From Syngnathus acus (lineage: Eukaryota > Chordata > Actinopteri > Syngnathiformes > Syngnathidae), in contig NC_051092.1 in assembly GCF_901709675.1 (NCBI RefSeq), positions 1,740,491 to 1,804,490 on the forward strand: a stretch of 64,000 bases of DNA, written 5' to 3'. The notes under the pieces were generated by a model. That model was not told the DNA's origin and ran no database searches. It was given only the letters and a program-made list of their open reading frames with translations. A program made the translations under genes and the position numbers. How positions within the stretch are numbered: the first letter of the stretch is position 1; each line of letters starts with the position of its first letter. Of the stretch, positions 11,451 through 26,560 are shown in pieces.

Positions 11451-14200
11451 GTGCGTGTGTGCGTGTGTGCGTGTGTGCGTGTGTGCGTGCGTGCGTGCGT
11501 GCGCGCGCGCGTGTGCGCGTGCGCGCGCGCAAGTTTTGAAGTGTTCAAAAATTGCACGTGCGTGCAAGTTTTGAAGTGTTCAAAAATTGCAAGATAAACC
11601 AGCGTGGTGCAGCAGCCCAGCGAACCACTGTGCTATGTGGCGGCCATGTTGGCAGGGGCAACGTTCCCATTAATAAACAATACATGGACATGGAAAATAA
11701 GTCATTTATAAACCAATTTTAATTAGTTTTTGTTGTTGTTGCTGTTGTCGATGCCAAAGCGTGTGCTATCAATTTACTTATTTAGCACTTATACAGCTCA
11801 AAGTCGTCCGTGCGAGCATGCGCGCGCCCCTTTCGAGCTTGTTGCCTCAATTGTCCCTTTCCTTGTTATTTTATTTATTTAACATGACTTATGGTATTAT
11901 GCTGTCCTAATTAATGTGTTTTTGTTCCGCTGAGGCAGTCGCTAAGGGCAAACTGGTAAACCAATTACGGAGAGCAGAACACACTATTTGTTGGAAGTCA
12001 TTGTTGGTTTAACAGCCTTGCTCCCCCTTGTGGTTTTCCAATTAGCTGCACAATGTTCGTTGTGGTGATGGCGGGTGAGCGCCACTCAACACATTCCAAT
12101 TCATTTAAAATTGGGGTGGGCAGCTTTGATGCTGAATGGACAAATGTTTTCATTGTTTTTATATACCTGAACAAACCAATTGTTTAGAAATGAAAATAAA
12201 TCTATTGACATCATGGAATCTTGAATGGCACGTATTTCTGTCACGTCTTGTCTCAGCCTACGTGCTGCAGGTGAAGGTTGAGATGGAGCTGGAGATCCAG
12301 CAGTGCGAGAAGGCAAAGGCAGTGAGAGAGGAGCAGCTCGACCGCCTCACTCAGATCTGTCAAGAGCAGGCGGTAAGTGCTGGCAACAAGACTCAACTAG
12401 TAATGACGCTTTGTCACCACTAGAGGGCAATAAAGCACTGTGAAAAGGAAAACAATGTTCCATAATGGTGACATTTTTTCGCAGACTTCAACAAGTAGAT
12501 TAAAGGCGGTATAGTAAATAGATGGAGGGCATTTTATTTATTTATTCTATACATTTTATATGTAAGTCAAATGTTTCTGTAACTAACCATACACTCTTTG
12601 TGGGCTCTGCTGTAGGCTTCATGGGAAGTGTCATCTGATTCTTTTGGGATTTGTGCCTTGTACAATACAGACTGTCCACTTTCTATCTGCGTGAAGAAAT
12701 GAACTCAACACTCCTTTTCTCTCCCTTCAGTTTGAAATCCGGCAGCTGAGGGCCCACCTGGCCCAGCAGGACCTGGATCTGGTGGCCGAGCGGGAAGCGG
12801 CCATGCAGATCCACCATATGTGGGCTAAACCGAGCAGCAGTTTCCATGAGGTGGACGGACTGGCCCCCGGGGTCTCCGATCATCACAGGCCGGCCAAAGT
12901 CAGAGAGCCCGGCGGGCCCTCAGGTAACCGTCTGGAATAGGCGACTCCTTTGTCTCCTTTGGCTATCAGATAGCCGCAGCGCACAAGGCAACGTTCACAT
13001 GGTGTTTTCAGCGCTAAGTTGTGGCCTGGGTGCCTTGAGACCTGCCCGACAAATGATTGTTGATACACGGACAAGTGAACCTGAAAGTGAAGGTTGAAGA
13101 ACTGTGATTTTTATTTGCTTCTTCAGATTCCCATTGAATTTGTAACAAAAGGACTGAGTGCCTTTATGGTTACTAAAAGCCGAACAAATACTAGCAGGAA
13201 GCAGCAAAACACAACACTGTTGCTTTCTTCTGACGCATCTTGAAGTCGACATCAATATTCTAATGGCACACCGAGATGGACCGTAAAACTGTCCAGCTGT
13301 GACAGCTCATAACTTAAGGCAAATTACGGTAACACAACACGATGGATGCAGCCCATGTCAAGGTCTGCAAACATTGATAGTGCAGTATTTTTTGTTGCCA
13401 TGTCTAAAGCGCCACTGTGAATTCTGAAGCGTCACACTTTCTTCCACTCTTCAGATCACCACGGCCAGGATGACATGAACAACTACATCAGTCAGTATTA
13501 CAGCGAGCCGAGCAGTGGTGAGAATCCGCCACGTCCTGTTCACTGCAGCGTGCCGCTATCCGTGTAGTGGATCATTGTGGCATCTCCTGCAGATATGGGC
13601 ATCCCCGACCCGGCCACTCGCATCATCACCACGGCGGCTATCGACGTCCACTTGCCCAACAACCCCAGCCAGCTCCCTCCATCCTTGGTGAGCGCCGACG
13701 GCGCGGCCGGCGGCCGACTGCGGCGCACCAACAGCTCGGCCAGCGAAGCCTCGGCCACGACGGCGTCGCGCATCAGCAGCCGCACGGCGGGATCGTCGGC
13801 CGACTGCAGCTCCACCGTGCGCGAGGCGTCCACGTCCACCGACTACAGCGACCAGCGCTGCTACCCGCCGCCCTACAGCAGCCCCCTGGCCCCTCAGCCC
13901 AGGGGAAGTCCCAGCGCCGTGGTGCAGGAGCTGCTCTCCTCTCTGTCCGAGGACTCCTGTCTGAGCCAGAAGGGCCTGGACCCCGTCAACCTGAAACCAC
14001 CCAGTCCTACCGGTTCCACCAAAAACAGCCCCGAGCTGGAGAACAGGGTAAACATCTACAACAAGAGGAACCAGGAGAGCCGACTCAGCTCGCACGCCAA
14101 ACCACTCATCCAGCTACAAAGAACTGAAGCTTTCCTGGAGGAGAAGTACAGGATGATGGAGCCTGTCGACGCACCCGTCCATCATCTGTCGGGAACCTAA
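1566..14200 (+). CDS. tmem266: TMEM266, voltage-sensor-like transmembrane protein (10 coding exons)
   Basis: Exons: 1566-1579, 4333-4521, 9042-9196, 10281-10354, 10995-11051, 11163-11301, 12257-12372, 12731-12923, 13455-13517, 13593-14200. Every junction has GT/AG and the phases close to 1608 nt, giving 535 aa plus stop; the human protein is about 531 aa. Order: short cytoplasmic N-terminus (1-75), four membrane segments (about 83-209), a coiled coil (about 211-275) and a long Ser/Pro-rich tail. The S4-like segment carries LRIWRVKRVID, with its basic residues. The family (also called HVRP1) resembles the Hv1 and voltage-sensing-phosphatase sensor domains and is reported mainly from brain. Ion conduction is not established. 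It lies tail-to-tail with ETFA, as in human. Confidence 0.95.
1580..4332 (+). other. TMEM266 intron 1
   Basis: A 2.75-kb intron bounded by GTAAGT at 1580 and CAG at 4330-4332. It contains AT-rich stretches and short A-runs (for example near 2350, 2530, 3260 and 3355). No conserved open exon was recognised on either strand. Confidence 0.6.
5608..5700 (+). repeat. Dispersed repeat copy A (MITE-like end)
   Basis: Contains AGTCAACACACCCCTG then TTCAAATGCGAGC and a GACCAAGGTTAAA-like tail. The same words recur in order at 6470-6560. The start (CAGTGGGTATAAAAAGTC, from about 5601) looks like the terminus of a small DNA transposon seen in fish. The family is inferred, not searched. Confidence 0.5.
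6470..6560 (+). repeat. Dispersed repeat copy B, same orientation as copy A
   Basis: Contains AAAGTTTACACACCCTTG, TTCAAATGCC, a T-run and GACCAAGATAAATGATTTCC. It aligns to the fragment at 5608-5700 with several substitutions. The two copies, about 860 bp apart, could be independent insertions or the ends of one decayed element. Confidence 0.5.
9042..11301 (+). CDS. tmem266: TMEM266 voltage-sensor-like domain exons (S1-S4)
   Basis: Four exons: 9042-9196, 10281-10354, 10995-11051 and 11163-11301. Exon 3 opens with SNWLKPCC, then S1 (residues about 83-115). Exon 4 carries S2 with FAGVIHWISL. Exon 5 reads TVFRIVVLGIWDYIENKVE. Exon 6 carries S3 (VFDGAIIVLSLAPMVAS) and S4 (LIITLRIWRVKRVID). The donor at 11302 is immediately followed by a long GT tract. 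Confidence 0.95.
11311..11530 (+). repeat. (GT)n / (GC)n microsatellite in TMEM266 intron 6
   Basis: About 220 bp of GT dinucleotides, with GCGT interruptions and a closing GCGCGC run. It starts nine bases after the donor of exon 6. Alternating purine-pyrimidine sequence of this length can adopt Z-DNA. It creates spurious open frames of Cys-Val or His-Thr repeats on both strands. Confidence 0.97.
12257..12923 (+). CDS. tmem266: TMEM266 coiled-coil exons
   Basis: Exons 12257-12372 and 12731-12923. Residues about 211-275 (VKVEMELEIQQCEKAK ... REEQLDRLTQICQEQA, then FEIRQLRAHLAQQDLDL) form a heptad-rich, charged helix directly after S4. Hv1-type sensors also place a dimerising coiled coil after S4, so dimerisation is a family-based inference. 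The rest of the second exon (HHMWAKPSSSFHEVDG) is less conserved. Confidence 0.93.
13455..14200 (+). CDS. tmem266: TMEM266 C-terminal cytoplasmic tail exons
   Basis: Exon 13455-13517 encodes DDMNNYISQYYSEPSS. The last exon, 13593-14200, begins with the split Asp codon and DMGIPDPATRIITTAAIDVH and ends at TAA 14198-14200. The tail is Ser/Ala/Pro rich, with a conserved VVQELLSSLSEDSCLSQK block. The 3' coding sequence is GC rich. The final residues HHLSGT are encoded by sequence that also forms the first unit of the 3'UTR repeat. Confidence 0.92.
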
Positions 14201-15115
14201 AGTGATGGAAGAGAGCAGGAACGGGGACCTAAGTCAATGCTCCAGTCCATCATCTGCCTTGGACGTAACGTGGTGAAAGAGACGAGGAACAAGATCCTCT
14301 TTTGATGCTTCAAGCCTCCATTTATCTGTCAGAGATATGATAGTGGACAAGAACACAAACCTCAAAAGATGCTTGAATCCAACATGTTTGAGACAGAAGA
14401 TGGCGGAAGAGAGCAGGAACCTTCATAAATGCTGCTGCCTATCATCTGTATGAGTCGAGGTAGTGGCAAAGAGCAAAAACAGAAACCTCAAAAGATGCTC
14501 AAATCCATTATTTCTTCAAGACACTGAGCAGGTACAGGGACCTCAAAAGTTGTTTGAAATCATCATGTGTCTGAGACACGACAGAACCGGAACCTCCATT
14601 GATCGCCCAAGCCATGATCAAAGATAGTGTCAGATAGCAGGAATGAAACGATGTTCACATTCATCGTGTCTGGTACATAACATGGTAGAAAAAAAGCAGG
14701 TACGGGAACTTCATATGGTTCCCCCAAATCAGACATAAGATGGTGGCCGAGAGCAGCAACAGGAACCTTGTAAGATGTTTGAATTCATCATTTGTCTGAG
14801 AACAGGAACTGTAACCTCAAAAGATTGAATCCATCACCTGAGACATAAAATGGTGAAGAGAGCAGGAACAGGAAACTTCACCTGTCTGGGACATGACATT
14901 GTAGAAGAGATCAGGAACAGGAAGATGCCCAGATCCATCATCTGTTTGATACATTTGTTCGTGGAAGAGTACAAGAACAGGTACTGTAATGGTTGTCCAA
15001 ATCATCATGCCTTTGACATTGTGGTGTAAGAGAGCAAGATAAGACACTCTAAAATATTCTGAAGCAAGGTAGAAGCAGGAACAGGAAGATGAATTGATTT
15101 CCCAGCCTATCATTT
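14180..15115 (+). repeat. Degenerate ~60-bp minisatellite forming most of the TMEM266 3'UTR
   Basis: Words such as GAGAGCAGGAAC, AACCTCAAAAGATGC and TCCATCATCTGTCTGAGACA recur about 15 times at roughly 50-70 bp spacing (for example near 14213, 14412, 14528, 14694, 14753, 14859, 14912 and 15073). Copies are diverged, so this is an old tandem expansion. The first unit overlaps the stop codon (CCATCATCTGTCGGGAACC at 14180-14198). Confidence 0.8.
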
Positions 15116-15700
15116 GACTTTGAAATAACGTGGATAACATGAAGCGCAAGAACATCAACTTGCTTCACTTGCAAACGTGCACTGAATGCTGGAGGATCGA
15201 TCACTTTTCAGGAAACTACTCTGACAATTTTTATGATCATTTGAAACAAACTTGGCCATGCTGAATGGACCTAAAGTCTCTGCAAGCATGTCAGCTGTTT
15301 TATGAAAACAGCCAGAAACCAGTTTGCCGCAACAACTGCAGGGTACAAGTGGAAATCCGTGTTGAGAGTTTCTAATCTTTGTCTTTCTATTTTAGCAACG
15401 TTTCTAACTGAAATTCCAAGAATGGTGTTTAAAAAAAAAACAAAAAAAAAACATTTTGCAATCTAACCAAGATCAGCTTGGTCACGGCTGAAATTTTAAT
15501 ATGTGCATCAATTGTATTACTGGCTTTTAAAGGTTGCGAAGATGTGTAAATATTTGCAAACGGGAGGAATTGTGTCTACAAAAAAAAAAAAAAAATGCTC
15601 ATTGCATGAACCTTCTACATCGCACAGCAACTTTATTGTACTGTCAACAGACGTTTTCTATCGCGGTCATCCTGATGCGTTGACACGACACACGGCGAAC

Positions 15701-15706
15701 AATAAA
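15701..15706 (+). terminator. tmem266: TMEM266 poly(A) signal AATAAA
   Basis: A canonical AATAAA about 1.5 kb after the TMEM266 stop codon, and the first good one on this strand after it. It lies about 225 bp from the ETFA stop on the opposite strand, so the two transcripts would end tail-to-tail with little or no overlap. Confidence 0.6.
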
Positions 15707-15823
15707 GGGAAAAAGAATATGCAAGTGAGAGGTCAGTTGTCACCTTTAATACATTACAACAGGGAGACCTCCTACACATAATAGTCACTACCGAAGGCAC
15801 AAAAATGATCTTCAAAGTAGTTC

Positions 15824-15829
15824 TTTAAT
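15824..15829 (-). terminator. etfa: ETFA poly(A) signal ATTAAA (minus strand)
   Basis: TTTAAT on the plus strand reads ATTAAA in ETFA orientation, about 100 nt after the stop codon. A second ATTAAA lies at 15745-15750 and an AATAAA at 15632-15637, so the choice of site is uncertain. Confidence 0.45.
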
Positions 15830-15926
15830 TGTTGATGTTTAAAACTCTTAAAGACATTCACACCAAGTCTCATTCTGGTGAAGGTGGCAGCTGCTACATT
15901 AAAGTATCCTGACGACGGCTTCGTCC

Positions 15927-20828
<4,902 letters not shown>

Positions 20829-20872
20829 GGTGGACTCTGGTCTGGATGCTCCTCTGCACTGCTGCTGCACTG

Positions 20873-20880
20873 GCACTTGC
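20873..20880 (+). repeat. Left target-site duplication GCACTTGC
   Basis: This octamer immediately precedes TAGTGTTGG at 20881. It is repeated exactly at 28012-28019, immediately after the element's right end. An 8-bp duplication is the hallmark of hAT-superfamily insertion. Confidence 0.9.
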
Positions 20881-21015
20881 TAGTGTTGGCTCGTGAGTGA
20901 ACGATTCGTTGAAAAGAACGAATCTTTTCAGTGAACCATGACTTCAACCAGTAGGTGTCGGTAATGCCCATTGAAGCTAGTGCCGCCTCGCCGTAAAACA
21001 AAACGAAGAAGAAAA

Positions 21016-21023
21016 TGACGTCA
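21016..21023 (-). promoter_or_regulatory. CRE (TGACGTCA) with adjacent ETS-like site in the left arm
   Basis: In ETFA orientation the sequence reads GGGAAGTGACGTCA. This resembles the composite ETS-CRE module (CGGAAGTGACGTCA) found in many housekeeping promoters. It lies 188-195 bp upstream of the ETFA ATG. The right arm carries the same CRE at 27482-27489. Function is inferred. Confidence 0.45.
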
Positions 21024-21562
21024 CTTCCCGTTCACGAACGAGTCTTGAATTGCATTTCCCGTTCACCAACGAATCAGTGAGTGAGTGATTCTCATTTCCA
21101 GTTCATCGCGAGAACGGATCAGCGAAGGAAGGAAAGAAAGAACCACTCACTGAAACACCACTTCTTTTATGTGCGTTTTCTCCAAGCTAACGGCGAACTT
21201 TATTGCATTGCATTAAGGGATGCGCCGTTATGCAACAACGGGGAGATTATGCTTCTCTTTGGGTCATCTTCATTTTATAACACTTACAGTAATTTTTAAA
21301 TAACTTGTTTGCATATATGAGCCTAAATATTGTTATCCAATATATCTACTGCAATTTCACATTGGATTGCTGGTTTGAAATTTACTTGTAATATTATTAT
21401 TTTAATAAACATTTATGTTAAAACTTGTCTGGTGTTTTATTCCTTGTTTTTATATTCGCGCATTAAAACATAAAAATCAGACATTTGGTTAACTGCTTTG
21501 TTGGTTGAATGCACATCACTAGTACAAAAGAATCCAGACAACCATGGTCTGCCAGGTTGAAA

Positions 21563-21617
21563 TAGCCAACTGGTTAGTGACACGGGCTCTTACTCGGTAA
21601 GAACATGGTTCGATCCC
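21563..21617 (+). repeat. tRNA-like A box/B box segment in the left arm
   Basis: TAGCCAACTGG (21563-21573) approximates the pol III A box, and GGTTCGATCCC (21607-21617) matches the B box, at tRNA-like spacing. There is no convincing full cloverleaf, so this is a tRNA-derived (SINE-like) segment rather than a tRNA gene. The two identical 68-residue open frames over this region and its mirror are by-products. Confidence 0.6.
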
Positions 21618-21821
21618 AGGTGTGGGCATAATACCTGAATGTGCTTTTAGACTTGGAACCTCGCTTTGTATGCATTTTTTACGTTTAGCTCCTGCAGAAC
21701 GTGAAAGTGAACAAAATCTTTTCACGCAGGTGTGTTTAATGAGGGTAACTTGGAAAACATTGGAACGCGGCCCCGAGGACTAGAGCTTGACACCTGTGAC
21801 CTTTGACTATGATATTTCCCC

Positions 21822-24800
21822 AATAAAGTGGCCTGTTATTAGGTACACTTGAAAATGGCGGCGTACCTAATGGAGTGTCCGTGTGATTCCCTCGTTAAGC
21901 GCACCTGTGGGAAAAGTTTTAGCTCCTGCGGAACGTAAAAGTGGCTAAAACTTTTCCCGCAGGTGCGCTTAACGAGGGAATCACATGGACGCTCCATTAG
22001 GTACACCGCCATTTTCAAGTGTACCTAATAAAAGGCCACTTTATTATCTTGGAAAACATATTGGAACGCGGCCCCGAGGACTAGAGCTTGACACCTGTGA
22101 ACTTTGACTATGATATTTCCCTAATAAAGTGGCCTGTTATTAGGTACACTTGACAATGGCGGTGTACCTAATGGAGTGTCCGTGTGATTCCCTCGTTAAG
22201 CGCACCTGCGGGAAAAGTTTTAGCTCCTGCGGAACGTGAAAGTGGCTAAAACTTTTCCCGCAGGTGCGCTTAACGAGGGAATCACATGGACACTCCATTA
22301 GGTACACCGCCATTTTCAAGTGTACCTAATAAAAGGCCACTTTATTATCTTGGAAAACATATTGGAACGCGGCCCCGAGGACTAGAGCTTGACACCTGTG
22401 ACCTTTGACTATGATATTTCCCTAATAAAGTGGCCTGTTATTAGGTACACTTGAAAATGGCGGCGTACCAAATGGAGTGTCCGTGTGATTCCCTCGTTAA
22501 GCGCACCTGCGGGAAAAGTTTTAGCTCCTGCGGAACGTAAAAGTGGCTAAAACTTTTCCCGCAGGTGCGCTTAACGAGGGAATCACATGGACACTTCATT
22601 AGGTACACCACCATTTTGCAGTGTACCTAATAAAAGGCCACTTTATTATCTTGGAAAACATGTTGGAATGTGGCCCCAAGGACCAGAGCTTGACACCTGT
22701 GACCTTTGACCATGCTATTTCCCTATTAAAGTGGCCTGTTATTAGGTACACTTGAAAATGGCGGTGTACCTAATGGAGTGTCCGTGTGATTCCCTCGTTA
22801 AGCGCACCTGTGGGAAAAGTTTTAGCTCCTGCGGAACGTAAAAGTGGCTAAAACTTTTCCCGCAGGTGCGCTTAACGAGGGAATCACATGGACGCTCCAT
22901 TAGGTACACCGCCATTTTCAAGTGTACCTAATAAAAGGCCACTTTATTATCTTGGAAAACATATTGGAACGCGGCCCCGAGGACTAGAGCTTGACACCTG
23001 TGAACTTTGACTATGATATTTCCCTAATAAAGTGGCCTGTTATTAGGTACACTTGACAATGGCGGTGTACCTAATGGAGTGTCCGTGTGATTCCCTCGTT
23101 AAGCGCACCTGCGGGAAAAGTTTTAGCTCCTGCGGAACGTGAAAGTGGCTAAAACTTTTCCCGCAGGTGCGCTTAACGAGGGAATCACATGGACACTCCA
23201 TTAGGTACACCGCCATTTTCAAGTGTACCTAATAACAGGCCACTTTATTATCTTGGAAAACATATTGGAACGCGGCCCCGAGGACTAGAGCTTGACACCT
23301 GTGACCTTTGACTATGATATTTCCCTAATAAAGTGGCCTGTTATTAGGTACACTTGAAAATGGCGGCGTACCAAATGGAGTGTCCGTGTGATTCCCTCGT
23401 TAAGCGCACCTGCGGGAAAAGTTTTAGCTCCTGCGGAACGTAAAAGTGGCTAAAACTTTTCCCGCAGGTGCGCTTAACGAGGGAATCACATGGACACTTC
23501 ATTAGGTACACCACCATTTTGCAGTGTACCTAATAAAAGGCCACTTTATTATCTTGGAAAACATGTTGGAATGTGGCCCCAAGGACCAGAGCTTGACACC
23601 TGTGACCTTTGACCATGCTATTTCCCTATTAAAGTGGCCTGTTATTAGGTACACTTGAAAATGGCGGTGTACCTAATGGAGTGTCCGTCTGATTCCCTCG
23701 TTAAGCGCACCTGCGGGAAAAGTTTTAGCTCCTGCGGAACGTGAAAGTGGCTAAAACTTTTCCCGCAGGTGCGCTTAACGAGGGAATAACATGGACACTC
23801 CATTAGGTACACCACCATTTTCAAGTGTACCTAATAAAAGGCCACTTTATTATCTTGGAAAACATATTGGAACGCGGCCCCGAGGACTAGAGCTTGACAC
23901 CTGTGAACTTTGACTATGATATTTCCCTAATAAAGTGGCCTGTTATTAGGTACACTTGAAAATGGCGGCGTACCTAATGGAGTGTCCGTGTGATTCCCTC
24001 GTTAAGCGCACCTGCGGGAAAAGTTTTAGCTCCTGCGGAACGTAAAAGTGGCTAAAACTTTTCCCGCAGGTGCGCTTAACGAGGGAATCACATGGACACT
24101 CCATTAGGTACACCACCATTTTGAAGTGTACCTAATAAAAGGCCACTTTATTATCTTGGAAAACATGTTGGAATGTGGCCCCAAGGACTAGAGCTTGACA
24201 CCTGTGACCTTTGACCATGCTATTTCCCTATTAAAGTGGCCTGTTATTAGGTACACTTGAAAATGGCGGTGTACCTAATGGAGTGTCCGTCTGATTCCCT
24301 CGTTAAGCGCACCTGCGGGAAAAGTTTTAGCTCCTGCGGAACGTGAAAGTGGCTAAAACTTTTCCCGCAGGTGCGCTTAACGAGGGAATAACATGGACAC
24401 TCCATTAGGTACACCACCATTTTCAAGTGTACCTAATAAAAGGCCACTTTATTATCTTGGAAAACATATTGGAACGCGGCCCCGAGGACTAGAGCTTGAC
24501 ACCTGTGAACTTTGACTATGATATTTCCCTAATAAAGTGGCCTGTTATTAGGTACACTTGAAAATGGCGGCGTACCTAATGGAGTGTCCGTGTGATTCCC
24601 TCGTTAAGCGCACCTGCGGGAAAAGTTTTAGCTCCTGCGGAACGTAAAAGTGGCTAAAACTTTTCCCGCAGGTGCGCTTAACGAGGGAATCACATGGACA
24701 CTCCATTAGGTACACCGCCATTTTCAAGTGTACCTAATAAAAGGCCACTTTATTATCTTGGAAAACATATTGGAACGCGGCCCCGAGGACTAGAGCTTGA

Positions 24801-26560
24801 CACCTGTGAACTTTGACTATGATATTTCCCTAATAAAGTGGCCTGTTATTAGGTACACTTGAAAATGGCGGCGTACCTAATGGAGTGTCCGTGTGATTCC
24901 CTCGTTAAGCGCACCTGCGGGAAAAGTTTTAGCTCCTGCGGAACGTAAAAGTGGCTAAAACTTTTCCCGCAGGTGCGCTTAACGAGGGAATCACATGGAC
25001 ACTCCATTAGGTACACCACCATTTTGAAGTGTACCTAATAAAAGGCCACCTTATTATCTTGGAAAACATGTTGGAATGTGGCCCCAAGGACTAGAGCTTG
25101 ACACCTGTGACCTTTGACCATGCTATTTCCCTAATAAAGTGGCCTGTTATTAGGTACACTTGAAAATGGCGGTGTACCTAATGGAGTGTCCGTCTGATTC
25201 CCTCGTTAAGCGCACCTGCGGGAAAAGTTTTAGCTCCTGCGGAACGTGAAAGTGGCTAAAACTTTTCTCGCAGGTGCGCTTAACGAGGGAATCACATGGA
25301 CACTCCATTAGGTACACCGCCATTTTCAAGTGTACCTAATAAAAGGCCACTTTATTATCTTGGAAAACATGTTGGAATGTGGCCCCAAGGACTAGAGCTT
25401 GACACCTGTGACCTTTGACCATGCTATTTCCCTATTAAAGTGGCCTGTTATTAGGTACACTTGAAAATGGCGGCGTACCTAATGGAGTGTCCGTGTGATT
25501 CCCTCGTTAAGCGCACCTGCGGGAAAAGTTTTAGCTCCTGCGGAACGTAAAAGTGGCTAAAACTTTTCCCGCAGGTGCGCTTAACGAGGGAATCACATGG
25601 ACACTCCATTAGGTACACCGCCATTTTCAAGTGTACCTAATAAAAGGCCACTTTATTATCTTGGAAAACATATTGGAACGCGGCCCCGAGGACTAGAGCT
25701 TGACACCTGTGACCTTTGACCATGCTATTTCCCTATTAAAGTGGCCTGTTATTAGGTACACTTGAAAATGGCGGTGTACCTAATGGAGTGTCCGTCTGAT
25801 TCCCTCGTTAAACGCACCTGCGGGAAAAGTTTTAGCTCCTGCGGAACGTAAAAGTGGCTAAAACTTTTCCCGCAGGTGCGCTTAACGAGGGAATCACATG
25901 GACACTCCATTAGGTACACCACCATTTTCAAGTGTACCTAATAAAAGGCCACTTTATTATCTTGGAAAACATATTGGAACGCGGCTCCGAGGACTAGAGC
26001 TTGACACCTGTGAACTTTGACTATGATATTTCCCTAATAAAGTGGCCTGTTATTAGGTACACTTGAAAATGGCGGCGTACCTAATGGAGTGTCCGTGTGA
26101 TTCCCTCGTTAAGCGCACCTGCGGGAAAAGTTTTAGCTCCTGCGGAACGTAAAAGTGGCTAAAACTTTTCCCGCAGGTGCGCTTAACGAGGGAATCACAT
26201 GGACACTCCATTAGGTACACCGCCATTTTCAAGTGTACCTAATAAAAGGCCACTTTATTATCTTGGAAAACATATTGGAACGCGGCCCCGAGGACTAGAG
26301 CTTGACACCTGTGACCTTTGACCATGCTATTTCCCTATTAAAGTGGCCTGTTATTAGGTACACTTGAAAATGGCGGTGTACCTAATGGAGTGTCTGTCTG
26401 ATTCCCTCGTTAAGCGCACCTGTGGGAAAAGTTTTAGCCACTTTCACGTTCCGCAGGAGCTAAAACTTTTCACGCAGGTGCACTTAACGAGGGAATCAGA
26501 CGGACACTCCATTAGGTACGCCGCCATTTTCAAGTGTACCTAATAACAGGCCACTTTATT
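21822..26560 (+). repeat. Tandem array of 16 near-perfect 224-bp palindromes, period 301 bp
   Basis: Each unit is AATAAAGTGGCC ... (102 bp), a 20-bp loop (TCCTGCGGAACGTAAAAGTG), then the inverted arm ending GGCCACTTTATT. Units are joined by a 77-bp linker containing TTGGAAAACAT and GAGGACTAGAGCTTGACACC. The linker start falls at 22049, 22350, 22651, 22952 and onward every 301 bp to 26263. The first palindrome ends at 22045 and the last at 26560, which is 15 x 301. Copies are highly similar, suggesting recent or ongoing homogenisation. Confidence 0.95.
26337..26560 (+). repeat. Terminal palindrome of the array with inverted loop
   Basis: In the first 15 units the loop reads TCCTGCGGAACGT(A/G)AAAGTG. 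Here it reads CACTTTCACGTTCCGCAGGA, its reverse complement. After this palindrome the linker also appears in reverse orientation (26561-26635). The strand switch between left-oriented and right-oriented sequence is therefore in this unit. Confidence 0.9.

Larger units (their letters stand above)
20881..21821 (+). mobile_element. Left arm of the foldback element
   Basis: Positions 20881-21519 look like a complete small hAT unit: TAGTGTTGG at one end, GAATGCACATCACTA at the other. GTACAAAAGAATCC, the tRNA-like segment and a single linker follow. The whole arm recurs inverted at 26561-27661. Compared with the right arm it lacks about 130 bp (the counterpart of about 27244-27385) and about 40 bp near the tip. 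It is adjacent to the ETFA 5' end and carries a CRE at 21016-21023. Confidence 0.85.

Noticed and set aside
11062-11597. Several Cys-Val, His-Thr and Arg-Ala repeat proteins
   Set aside because: Frames through the GT microsatellite; only the exon at 11163-11301 is coding.
21563-21617. Functional tRNA gene
   Set aside because: A and B boxes are present, but paired acceptor and anticodon stems are not convincing.
21822-26560. CRISPR-like or bacterial repeat array
   Set aside because: The period is 301 bp and the spacers are near-identical rather than unique. The context is vertebrate, and the units are palindromes inside a transposon.
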